Below are positions 36,189 to 43,714 of a stretch of DNA of 64,000 nt, piece by piece. The notes under the pieces are model-generated. The model ran no database searches, was not told where the DNA came from, and worked only from the letters and a program-made list of their open reading frames with translations. A program made the position numbers and the translations under genes. This DNA is from Saccharopolyspora shandongensis (GTDB lineage Bacteria; Actinomycetota; Actinomycetes; Mycobacteriales; Pseudonocardiaceae). The stretch lies in assembly GCF_900106995.1 (NCBI RefSeq), contig NZ_FNOK01000046.1, positions 1 through 64,000 on the forward strand. The letters run 5' to 3'. Each line of letters starts with the position of its first letter. The stretch's first letter is position 1.

Positions 36189-36888
36189 CGGCGGCGCTGT
36201 CCTGGAGCTTGTACCCGACGCCGTACACGGTGAGCAGGTGGATCGGTCGCCGGGGATCGGGTTCGAGCTTGCGGCGCAGGTTCATCACGTGCACGTCGAT
36301 GGTGCGCTCGGTGATGAACTTGTCCATGCCGAACGCCTGGCTGAGCAGCTGGCCGCGGGTGAAGACGCGGCCGGGCTCCGCGGCCAGCACCGCGAGCATC
36401 CGGAACTCTGCGGGAGTGCAGTCCAGCGGCGTGCCGCCGAAGGTGATCTCGTGGCGCTGCTGGTCCACCACCAGATCGCCGACGCGCAACGGCTGCTCGC
36501 CGTTGTCCTGGCTGCGGCGGACGCGGCGCAGGATCGCGCGGATGCGGGCGGCGAGCTGGCGCGGGCTGTAGGGCTTGGTCACGTAGTCGTCGGCGCCGAG
36601 GTCCAGCCCGAGCAGCACGTCCTCCTCGGTGGTCCGCGCGGTGAGCAGCACGATCGGGACGTCCGATTCGGCCCGCAGGATGCGGCACACGTCCAGGCCG
36701 TCGACCTTGGGCATCATCACGTCGAGCACGATCAGATCGGGCGCGCGTCGCCGCGCCTCGTCGATCGCCGCACGCCCGTCGTGCACGACCACCACGCGGT
36801 GGTTGTCGTGCTCCAGATATCGCCGGATCAACTCGGCCTGCTTCGGGTCGTCCTCCGCGACCAGCACCTGTGCGCTCACATCGCGCAT
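36172..36888 (-). CDS. OmpR/PhoB-family response regulator
   Basis: A 238-residue regulator. The receiver domain has the acidic pair EDD, the phosphoacceptor Asp56 (VLDVMMP) and Lys105 (TKPYSP). The C-terminal winged helix (about residues 140-230) has the usual FRMLAVLAAEPGRVFTR and RTIDVHVMNLRRKL segments. ATG at 36888 follows GGAAAG. It probably binds the four GGWTCTTSA repeats just upstream and so controls itself and the divergent sortase locus. Confidence 0.96.
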   Translation of the reverse strand: MRDVSAQVLVAEDDPKQAELIRRYLEHDNHRVVVVHDGRAAIDEARRRAPDLIVLDVMMPKVDGLDVCRILRAESDVPIVLLTARTTEEDVLLGLDLGADDYVTKPYSPRQLAARIRAILRRVRRSQDNGEQPLRVGDLVVDQQRHEITFGGTPLDCTPAEFRMLAVLAAEPGRVFTRGQLLSQAFGMDKFITERTIDVHVMNLRRKLEPDPRRPIHLLTVYGVGYKLQDSAADGTPA

Positions 36889-36925
36889 TATCGCTTTCCG
36901 CCGGTGCAGCGGGTGATCCGCCACC

Positions 36926-37017
36926 GGATCTTGACCACGGCTGAACAGGATCTTCACATTTCGGCGCCCCGACCCGGAATCGAACAGGTTCTTCACATCG
37001 ATCAGACGGGATCTTGA
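36926..37017. promoter_or_regulatory. Four-copy GGWTCTTSA array between the two-component system and the sortase locus
   Basis: GGATCTTGA (36926), GGATCTTCA (36948), GGTTCTTCA (36987) and GGATCTTGA (37009) all read in the same direction. They are spaced 22, 39 and 22 bases, i.e. two pairs with two helical turns inside each pair. The middle copies are part of a 17-base direct repeat (36943-36959 and 36982-36998) with one mismatch. OmpR-family regulators bind direct repeats on one face of DNA, so these are probable response-regulator sites serving both divergent transcripts. Confidence 0.7.
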
Positions 37018-37084
37018 AAAGGCCGCAGCATTCTGGTCCTCGTCCGGGACTCCGGGCGAACAGTCGAATGGAAGGACGCGATCG

Positions 37085-37486
37085 ATGAAGCTTGGTCGTA
37101 CGTGCGCGGCAGCTGCGCTCCTCGGTGCGGCGGCGCTGCCGCTGGCGGCGCCGGTCAGCTGGGCAGACGGGCCGGGCACCGCGCCGGTGCGCGAGCAGCA
37201 GGCCCCGGAAGCTCCCCGGGCCGAGCAGCCGAGGGAGTCGGCCCCGGTCGAGCCGCGGCAGGAGACGACCCCGGCCGCGCCGGTGCCGAGGGAGTCGACC
37301 CCGGCCGTGCCGAATCCGGCGACCGGCGACCAGGTGCGGCAGCGCCCGGTGGGCGCGCCGGAAACCGGTGGCGGGCCGGTGGAGTCGGGCTTCGACCCGG
37401 CGGTCCTCGGCGGTGCCGCCGCGGCCGTCGCGGTGGCGGGCGGCGGGGCCGCGCTGGTGCTGCGCCGTCGACGCGCATCCGCATGA
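37085..37486 (+). CDS. Secreted Pro-rich protein with sortase-type C-terminus
   Basis: A 133-residue protein: signal peptide (cleavage near WAD, residues 26-28), a low-complexity Pro/Glu/Arg domain with PRESTPAVPNPATGD-like repeats (about 35-90), APETG at 91-95, a hydrophobic helix (about 107-126) and a RRRR tail. This is the layout of a sortase substrate, with APETG in place of LPXTG. The next gene encodes a sortase and overlaps it (ATGA). It probably stands on the cell wall. Confidence 0.8.
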   Translation: MKLGRTCAAAALLGAAALPLAAPVSWADGPGTAPVREQQAPEAPRAEQPRESAPVEPRQETTPAAPVPRESTPAVPNPATGDQVRQRPVGAPETGGGPVESGFDPAVLGGAAAAVAVAGGGAALVLRRRRASA

Positions 37487-38106
37487 GCGTGCATCCCCGG
37501 GCACGGGGGAGCCGGGGTGGTCGCGGCACAGCCGCGGCCGCCCTGGCCCTCGCGGCCCTGGCGCTGACCGGTTGTTCCGCCGACGGGCAGTCCATCGACC
37601 TCGTCGCGCCCGCTTCGGCTCCGGTGCAGGAATCGCCTGCGGTGCCGCGATCGGAACCGGCGTGGATCGAGATACCCCGGATCGGCGCGCGGTCGTCGCT
37701 GGTCCCGCTGGGGCTCAACCCGGACCGGACGATCGAGGTCCCGTCCGTGCACCAGCCGATGCAGGCCGGTTGGTACCAGTACGGCCCCACGCCGGGCGAA
37801 ACGGGACCGGCGGTGGTCCTCGGGCACGTCAACGGCGATGGCCAGGACGGGATCTTCGCGCGACTGCGCGAACTGCGGCCTGGCGACGAGATCCTCATCG
37901 GCCGCCAGGACGGGCGGGTCGCCAGGTTCGTCGTGGACCGCATGGCGCAGCCGCCGAAGACCGGGTTCCCCGCCGACGAGGTGTACGGCGACACCGCAGG
38001 CCCGGAGTTGCGGCTGATCACCTGCGGTGGCTCGTTCGACCACTCGGCGCGCAGCTACCGCGACAACATCATCGCTTTCGCCGCCCTGACCGGACTGGTC
38101 CGCTGA
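37483..38106 (+). CDS. Class F-like sortase, lipoprotein type
   Basis: A 207-residue sortase with an N-terminal lipobox (LTGC, Cys31) instead of a plain anchor. Catalytic residues are His115 (VLGHVNG), Cys181 (LITCGG) and an Arg at 190 or 193 (ARSYRDN). Class F-like features are the IEIPRIGARSSLVPLGL entry and the short length. It would anchor the neighbouring APETG protein. The start overlaps the stop of that gene. Confidence 0.9.
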   Translation: MSVHPRARGSRGGRGTAAAALALAALALTGCSADGQSIDLVAPASAPVQESPAVPRSEPAWIEIPRIGARSSLVPLGLNPDRTIEVPSVHQPMQAGWYQYGPTPGETGPAVVLGHVNGDGQDGIFARLRELRPGDEILIGRQDGRVARFVVDRMAQPPKTGFPADEVYGDTAGPELRLITCGGSFDHSARSYRDNIIAFAALTGLVR

Positions 38107-38122
38107 GGACCGTCCACTTCGG

Positions 38123-38929
38123 TCACGAAGGCTGGATCCCGGTGTTCAGCAGCATCGCGACGTCGAGCATGGCGACGAGGACGACCGCGTGGAAGGCGGT
38201 GCGGGAGCCGGGGCGGCGGCCCAGCAGGAGACCGGCGCCGAGCACGGCCGCCGCCAGCGGCAGGACCACCCAGCTGGAAACGCCCGCCAGCACCGCCGAC
38301 GCGGCGAGTACCAGAAGGGCCGCCGCCGCAGTGCTTTTCGCCGCGCCGAGACGGTGCGGCAGGCCGCGGACGCCGGTGGCCGCGTCGTCGGCCAGGTCCG
38401 GCAGCGCGTTCACGAAGTGCGCGGCCGATCCGAGCAGCGCTGCGGCGAGCATGAGCCGCGCCGGCGGGGGACCGGCGCCGCCCAACGCCACGAACGCGGG
38501 CAGCAGGCCGAACGACACGGCGTAGGGCAGCACCGAAAGCGGGCCGGCCTTCACGCCGAGGTCGTAAGCCCACGCCGAGACCAGGGCGACGAGGTGGACG
38601 GCCGTCGCGGCGATACCGAACGGCAGCGACAGCACCACGGCCGCGGGCGCCGACACCAGCACCGCGATCAGCACTGTCCGTCGCGAGACCTCCCCGGCCG
38701 CCACCGGCTTGCCCTGCCGCCGGACCCGGGCATCCCGGTCGGCATCCACCAGGTCGTTGAGCCACCCGACGGACAGCTGCCCGGCCAGCACCGCTGCGGC
38801 CGTCAGGAGCACGCCGCCCGCATCGCGCCCGGTGGTGGCCGCGAGCCCGGCGGCGATCGCGGTGACCGCCACCGCCGGCCCCGGATGCGAGGCCCGGAGC
38901 AGCGAGGACGCCGTTGCGAAGTGCCGCAC
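38123..38929 (-). CDS. UbiA-family prenyltransferase
   Basis: A 268-residue integral membrane prenyltransferase. The first Asp motif NDLVDADRD (about residue 57) and the second, DLADDAATG (about residue 180), bind Mg and prenyl diphosphate; about eight or nine helices are evident. GTG at 38929 is 27 bases from the divergent methyltransferase start, so both share a very short control region. With a type III PKS in the same locus, an aromatic polyketide is a possible acceptor. Menaquinone or other lipid substrates are alternatives. Confidence 0.9.
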   Translation of the reverse strand: MRHFATASSLLRASHPGPAVAVTAIAAGLAATTGRDAGGVLLTAAAVLAGQLSVGWLNDLVDADRDARVRRQGKPVAAGEVSRRTVLIAVLVSAPAAVVLSLPFGIAATAVHLVALVSAWAYDLGVKAGPLSVLPYAVSFGLLPAFVALGGAGPPPARLMLAAALLGSAAHFVNALPDLADDAATGVRGLPHRLGAAKSTAAAALLVLAASAVLAGVSSWVVLPLAAAVLGAGLLLGRRPGSRTAFHAVVLVAMLDVAMLLNTGIQPS

Positions 38930-38956
38930 CCGGCCGAGTGTGCCAGCCTGGAGCGC

Positions 38957-39664
38957 ATGGCACGCTCCGGCCGGACTGTGCGGCGCAACGATCCTTTGCT
39001 GTACGAGGTTTTCGCCGACCAGTGGTGGCAGCCGCGCGGCGTCTTCGCGATGTTGCACTGGCTCGCCGCCGCGCGCGGCGCACTGGTTCCCACCGCCGCC
39101 CGAACCGGCGCGGTGCTGGTGGATCTCGGCTGCGGGGCGGGCCTGCTGGCCCCGCACGTGGCGGGCAAGGGATACCGGCACATCGGCGTGGACCGGTCGC
39201 GGACCGCGTTGCGGCAGGCCGCGGAGCACGGCGTGCAGCCCGTCGTCGGCGACGTCCTCGCGATTCCGCTGCCGGACGGGTGCGCGGACTGCGTGGTGGC
39301 CGGGGAGGTGCTGGAGCACGTGACCGATCTGCCCGCCGCGGTGGCGGAGGCCTGCCGGGTGCTGCGGGCCGGGGGCCTGCTGTTGCTGGACACCCTCGCG
39401 GCGACGGCCCTGTGCCGGGTGGTGGCGATCGGGATCGCCGAACGCCTGGCGGTGCGCGGCGTGCACGATCCAGCGTTGCTGGTCGATCGCGCCGAGCTGA
39501 TCGCCGAGGCGGCCCGGCACGGCGTCGCGCTGCGGCTGCGCGGCGTGCGCCCGTCGTGGCTGGACCTGCTGGCCTGGGCCGTCGGCTGCGATGGAGGTGT
39601 CCGGATGCTCCCGTTCTCCTCCACCGCCGTGCTGTTCCAGGGCATCGGCCGGAAGAAGGGGTGA
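38957..39664 (+). CDS. Class I SAM-dependent methyltransferase (UbiG-like)
   Basis: A 235-residue methyltransferase with the SAM motif VLVDLGCGAGLLAP (about residues 49-62), the GVDRSR acidic strand and PLPDGCADCVVAGEVLEHV, closest in style to UbiG-type O-methyltransferases. It starts with ATG preceded by GGAG. It heads a run of four plus-strand genes with little or no spacing (methyltransferase, ACAD-like, type III PKS, DUF2071), suggesting methylation of the polyketide product. Confidence 0.9.
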   Translation: MARSGRTVRRNDPLLYEVFADQWWQPRGVFAMLHWLAAARGALVPTAARTGAVLVDLGCGAGLLAPHVAGKGYRHIGVDRSRTALRQAAEHGVQPVVGDVLAIPLPDGCADCVVAGEVLEHVTDLPAAVAEACRVLRAGGLLLLDTLAATALCRVVAIGIAERLAVRGVHDPALLVDRAELIAEAARHGVALRLRGVRPSWLDLLAWAVGCDGGVRMLPFSSTAVLFQGIGRKKG

Positions 39665-39670
39665 AAGTCG

Positions 39671-40864
39671 TTGTCGCTGTTCGTGGAACCGTCTTCGCCG
39701 GCCGCCGCGCACGAGGCGGTGCGCGACCTGGTGCCGCGCATCGCCGCGCGTGCCGGGCACTACGACGCCGAAGGTGCCTTTCCCCGCGAGGATTTCGCCG
39801 ATCTGCGCGCCCGCCGGCTGCTGGGCCTCATGGTTCCCGTGGAACTGGGCGGTTTCGGCGCGTCGTTCGCCGACTACGCCGCGGTCGCGACCGAACTGGC
39901 CGCCGGCGCCGGCTCCACGGCGCTGATCTTCAACATGCACGCCTCCGTCACCGGCGCGCTCGCGCACACACCCGAAGAACTGCTGCGGCAGCTGGGCGCG
40001 CCGGAGAGCTGTTTCGCCGCGCGGGACAGGCTGCTCTCAGCGGCCGCCGACGGGGCGCTCTACTCGGTGGCGATGAGCGAACGCGGCACGGGCTCGCGGC
40101 TTTCACGCACCACCGCGGAGTTCCGCCGCCGCGACGGCGGTTACCGCATCACCGGCAGCAAGGCGTTCGTCTCCGGTGCCGGTCACGCGGACGCGTACCT
40201 GGTCACCGCCAAGGACGCCGACGCCGCCGAGCCGAAGGTGTCCTACTTCCTGGTTCCGGCCGACGAGGGCATCCAGGTGGAGCCGACCTGGGATTCGCTG
40301 GGCATGCGCGCCACCGGTAGCCACGACGTGCACTTCGAGGTGTCGGTGGGCGCCGACGCGCTGCTGGGCGGGATCGAGGGGATCACGCTGCTGGTCGCGC
40401 AGGTGATGCCGCAATGGCTCGTCGCGTCGTACGCCGCCGTCTACGTCGGCGTGGCGCGGTCGGCGCTGCGCGAAGGCGGCGCGCACCTGCGCGAACGCGG
40501 GCTGCACACCCTGCCGGCCGTACGGTCCCGGATGGGCCGGGCGGATGCGGCGGTCGCCGCGGCCGACGCCGTGGTGCGGGAGGCCTCGCGGAGGGTGGCG
40601 CAGCGGCCGGGGGAGCCGGAGACGAACCGCTGGGTGTGGCGGGCGAAGCTGATCGCGGGCGACACCGCCGCCGCGGTGGCCTCGTCGGTGCTGGAGGCGG
40701 CCGGGGCGTCGGCGACGCGGCGTGGCCACTCGCTGGAGCGGATCTACCGCGATGCCCGCTGCGGCGCGCTGCAACCGGCGACCTCCGACGTCTGCGCCGA
40801 TTGGCTCGGCGTGGCCGCACTGGGCGGCGACCCCGACGACGAGACCGAGTCGCCCCGTTGGTGA
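39671..40864 (+). CDS. Acyl-CoA dehydrogenase-like flavoprotein
   Basis: A 397-residue protein of the acyl-CoA dehydrogenase superfamily. It has the N-terminal helical domain, a beta domain with SVAMSERGTGS and FVSGAGHADAYLV, and the C-terminal helical domain ending in YRDARCGALQPATSDVCADW. It starts with TTG six bases after the methyltransferase stop and shares GTGA with the PKS gene. The tailoring dehydrogenation or oxygenation of an acyl starter or product is a possibility. The catalytic base was not identified with certainty. Confidence 0.87.
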   Translation: MSLFVEPSSPAAAHEAVRDLVPRIAARAGHYDAEGAFPREDFADLRARRLLGLMVPVELGGFGASFADYAAVATELAAGAGSTALIFNMHASVTGALAHTPEELLRQLGAPESCFAARDRLLSAAADGALYSVAMSERGTGSRLSRTTAEFRRRDGGYRITGSKAFVSGAGHADAYLVTAKDADAAEPKVSYFLVPADEGIQVEPTWDSLGMRATGSHDVHFEVSVGADALLGGIEGITLLVAQVMPQWLVASYAAVYVGVARSALREGGAHLRERGLHTLPAVRSRMGRADAAVAAADAVVREASRRVAQRPGEPETNRWVWRAKLIAGDTAAAVASSVLEAAGASATRRGHSLERIYRDARCGALQPATSDVCADWLGVAALGGDPDDETESPRW

Positions 40865-41898
40865 CGCCGCTGATCGCCGGATTGGGCTCGGCGCTGCCGG
40901 ACACAGCCGAGCAGCAGTCGCTGTGGGACGGCTTCTTCCGGGAGCACTTCCGCGGCAGCCGCCTCGCCCGGCGGGTGTTCGCCGGAGCCGGGGTGCGGCG
41001 CAGGCACACCGTCGCCAATCCGATCAAGGAAGACCTCTCCGGCTGGTCCACGGCGGCCCGGATGCGCCGCTTCGACGAGGAAGCCCCGCGGCTGGGGCAC
41101 CAGGCCGTCGCCGCGGCGCTGGACGACGCCGGGATCGGCGCCGACGAGATCGGCCTGCTCACCGTCGCCACCTGCACCGGCTACGGCACACCAGGCCTGG
41201 ACATCAAGCTCGCCGGATCCCTCGGACTGCGCCCCGACCTGCGGCGGCTGTTCGTCGGGCACATGGGCTGCTACGCGGCGCTGCCCGCGCTGGGCGGCGT
41301 CGCGGATTTCGTCGCGGCGCACGGCCGTGCGGCGGTGCTGCTCTGCCTGGAGCTGACCTCGCTGCACATCCAGCCGCCGACCGACGACCCGCAGCAGGTC
41401 GTCTCGCACGCGCTCTTCGGCGATGCGGCGGTGGCGGCGGTCCTGCACCCGGCGGCGGCCGGGCTCGAGGTCGTCGACATCGCCGCCTTCACCGACGACA
41501 CCGCGAGCTCGCACATGACCTGGGAGATCACCGATCTCGGCTTCCGGATGGGGCTTTCGCCGCAGGTGCCGGAGGTGCTGGCCCGGCACCTCGGCCCGGT
41601 GCTCGACGACCTGCTCGGCCGCAACGGCTTGCGGAGCGCCGACGTCCAGGGCTGGGCGGTGCACCCGGGCGGTCCGCGCATCCTCGACACCGTCGAGGAC
41701 ACCCTCGGGCTCCCGCCTGCCGCGTTGCAACCGTCGCGCGAAGTACTCGCCGAGCACGGCAATTGCTCGTCCGCGACGCTGCTGCTGGTCCTGGAGGAAC
41801 TCCTGGCCGGCGGGCTCCGCGACGGGAACCACGTCGTCGCGCTGGCCTTCGGCCCAGGCCTGACGCTTTACGCCGCGCTGCTGAGAGCCATCCTGTAA
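40861..41898 (+). CDS. Type III polyketide synthase
   Basis: A 345-residue thiolase-fold synthase of the chalcone/stilbene-synthase-like group. The catalytic triad is complete: Cys137 in GHMGCYAALP, His268 in WAVHPGGPRIL and Asn301 in EHGNCSSAT. Such enzymes condense an acyl-CoA starter with malonyl-CoA units into resorcinols, pyrones or naphthols. It is not evidently RppA-like. GTG start overlaps the ACAD gene. With UbiA and methyltransferase it suggests a prenylated and methylated phenolic or quinone lipid. Confidence 0.92.
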   Translation: MTPLIAGLGSALPDTAEQQSLWDGFFREHFRGSRLARRVFAGAGVRRRHTVANPIKEDLSGWSTAARMRRFDEEAPRLGHQAVAAALDDAGIGADEIGLLTVATCTGYGTPGLDIKLAGSLGLRPDLRRLFVGHMGCYAALPALGGVADFVAAHGRAAVLLCLELTSLHIQPPTDDPQQVVSHALFGDAAVAAVLHPAAAGLEVVDIAAFTDDTASSHMTWEITDLGFRMGLSPQVPEVLARHLGPVLDDLLGRNGLRSADVQGWAVHPGGPRILDTVEDTLGLPPAALQPSREVLAEHGNCSSATLLLVLEELLAGGLRDGNHVVALAFGPGLTLYAALLRAIL

Positions 41899-41900
41899 TC

Positions 41901-42590
41901 ATGGAAACCGAACCACTCACACCGGTCGCGCCGCATCGGGTGCGCTGCTCGTTCAGCGAGCAAGGTTGGAGCGACGTCGTGTTCGCGCACTGGCCTTGCG
42001 CGGAACGGGACATCGCGCCGCTGCTGCCGCCGCGCACCCGGCCCGACCTGTTCGACGGCACGGCCTGGGTCGGCGTGGTCGGCCTGGGGATGTCGGTGCG
42101 CAGCCCGCTGCCTGCGCGGTTCGCCGAGCTCAACGTGCGGACCTTCGCCGTCGACGAGCGCGGCCGCCGCGGCCTGGTGTTCTTCTCCCTGGAGGCGTCG
42201 CATCCGGGTTTCGTCCGCGTGGCCAGGGCGGTCGGCCGCCTGCCGTACCGTTCGGCGGCGGTCGAGTGCACCAAGACGGCGACCGAAACCGCTTACCGCG
42301 TCGAGCGATCCGGCGTCGGCCTGGGGCTGCGCGTCCGGCGCGGCGGCCGTATCGCGCCGACCGGTCTGGACCGGTTCCTGACCGAGCGCTGGCGGATGTT
42401 TTCGACCTGGTACCGCTGGCCCATCGAGGTTCCGGTGGCGCACGAGCCCTGGGCCCTGGATTCCGCTGAACTGCTGGACTTCACCGACGCCGGGCTGCTC
42501 GCCGAGTTCGGGCTGGCGCCGCCGAGCCGGCCCGTCGTCCGGTTCGCGTCCAGAGTGGACGCCCGGTTCGGCCTGCCGGCGCCGTTGTGA
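41901..42590 (+). CDS. DUF2071 (YqjF-like) protein
   Basis: A 229-residue DUF2071 protein. The segments HWPCAERDIAPLLPP, WVGVVGLGMSVR and VFFSLEASHPGFVRVAR are typical. The family resembles acetoacetate-decarboxylase-like folds; function unknown. It starts two bases past the PKS stop and is the last gene of the cluster. A strong hairpin follows immediately. It may process the polyketide, but no catalytic residue is assigned. Confidence 0.85.
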   Translation: METEPLTPVAPHRVRCSFSEQGWSDVVFAHWPCAERDIAPLLPPRTRPDLFDGTAWVGVVGLGMSVRSPLPARFAELNVRTFAVDERGRRGLVFFSLEASHPGFVRVARAVGRLPYRSAAVECTKTATETAYRVERSGVGLGLRVRRGGRIAPTGLDRFLTERWRMFSTWYRWPIEVPVAHEPWALDSAELLDFTDAGLLAEFGLAPPSRPVVRFASRVDARFGLPAPL

Positions 42591-42592
42591 CA

Positions 42593-42629
42593 CGGCGGGC
42601 CCGGCTCCGAGTGGAGCGCGGGCCCGCCG
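42593..42629. terminator. Strong bidirectional hairpin terminator
   Basis: CGGCGGGCCCG (42593-42603) pairs with its complement at 42619-42629. Inside it GCTCC pairs with GGAGC around a GAGT loop, leaving one bulged G: a 16-base-pair stem. It lies three bases after the DUF2071 stop and 28 bases past the end of the convergent LPMO gene, so it can serve both. Confidence 0.85.
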
Positions 42630-42656
42630 GTTCAGGGGAAAAGCCGCTGGAAGCGA

Positions 42657-43178
42657 TCACTCGCCGCCGACGTTGAGGTCGACGCAGGCGTAGAAGGCGT
42701 TCGCCGTGTCGGCGACGTTCCAGACCGCCAGCACCTTCTGCTTGCCGCTGACGCCGCCGAGGTCGACGGTGTGCGACAGCTGCGACGGCGGCTGCTGGCC
42801 GCCCTGGTCGAACACGGCGACGCGGTTGCCGCCGATGAAGTACTCCCAGGTCGAGGTGCGGTGCGCGGCGGTGAGCGTCCAGTTGAAGGTGACGGAGTTG
42901 CCGACCGGCGTCGCGGTCCAGCCCTTGCCGTCGTCGTCGAGCTCCGCGAAGCCCGCGTTGCCACCGCTGCAGCTGGTCAGGCCCTTCGGGCCCTCGACGC
43001 TCTGCGGCTCGTACTTGATGGCGCCGCACGGGACGGTGCCCTGGGCGCACTGGGCCTGCCGGCTCGGCGGCGAGTCGATGTAGCCGTGCGCGCTGGCGGT
43101 GCTGGTGGGGATCGCGACGAGAGCGGGGGCGAGCGCCGCGCCGACGATGGCTGCGGCGAGTTTCGGCTTCTTGTTCAT
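42657..43178 (-). CDS. AA10 lytic polysaccharide monooxygenase (chitin-binding)
   Basis: A 173-residue secreted copper enzyme that oxidatively cleaves chitin or cellulose. The signal peptide ends at SASA, exposing His31 as mature His1 (HGYIDSPPSR); the second copper ligand is His106 (AAHRTSTW), and Phe162 (NAFYACVD) is axial. Four Cys can make two disulfides. It is a single-domain AA10 with no binding module. AAGGAG lies six bases before ATG. Its promoter carries a DasR-type box. Confidence 0.95.
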   Translation of the reverse strand: MNKKPKLAAAIVGAALAPALVAIPTSTASAHGYIDSPPSRQAQCAQGTVPCGAIKYEPQSVEGPKGLTSCSGGNAGFAELDDDGKGWTATPVGNSVTFNWTLTAAHRTSTWEYFIGGNRVAVFDQGGQQPPSQLSHTVDLGGVSGKQKVLAVWNVADTANAFYACVDLNVGGE

Positions 43179-43313
43179 CTCAGCTCCTTCGGAGGAAACC
43201 GCCTGGTCCGGAGGGTGGTGCCGGACCGGTGGTGCTGGGTGGAACTTGGCCGAGGAAGGGAGAGGGGACTCCGACGACCACCGGCCCGGCGGGTCGGACC
43301 CCGCGCTGAGCCG

Positions 43314-43352
43314 ATGGTCTGGACCATAAGTTTCTGGTGTCGTGGCGGTCAA
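43314..43352 (-). promoter_or_regulatory. LPMO promoter overlapped by a dre-like (DasR) box
   Basis: On the minus strand TTGACC (43352-43347) and TATGGT (43328-43323) make a -35/-10 pair with an 18-base spacer. The palindrome ATGGTCTGGACCAT (43314-43327) covers the -10 box. It matches the dre core TGGTCTAGACCA of the GntR-type regulator DasR in all but one base. DasR represses chitin-use genes until GlcNAc phosphates build up, and this gene encodes a chitin-active LPMO. No dasR gene is in the window. Confidence 0.75.
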
Positions 43353-43714
43353 GATTTGCCCGGTCCGCGTTTTTCCCAGGCCGTTTGCCAGTTTTCACCT
43401 GACGTTCATGTGGCGGGCTTCGTAGCAAAGGTGTCCAATGTGGACTTAAGGTGAATTGTGCAGGGCTTTCGGGTGCCGGTCCGCGTAGTGGGACGATCGG
43501 CGTCTTCGTTGACACCGGCGCCGGGTCGCTCGACGATTGCCCGGTGCTGATCACGTTCACCCGCCGCCGGCACGTCGACCTCCGTCGCGTGGCGAGCCAG
43601 GCGTGTCGCCGATGATGCCGCGCAGCGCGGCGCATCGAGCTTTCAAGTCCTAAGAGGACATTCGAATTCCGGATCATTTCCCGGGTCGCCGCCGGCGACC
43701 CCGTCTGGAGGTGC
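43353..43714. other. Gene-free interval between LPMO and LLM genes
   Basis: About 360 bases without a supported gene. It includes a copy of the recurrent palindrome (GTCCAATGTGGAC at 43433-43445). A minus-strand open frame across 43180-43791 has no motif and spans the promoter above, so it was not accepted. The LLM gene promoter was not identified. Confidence 0.5.
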
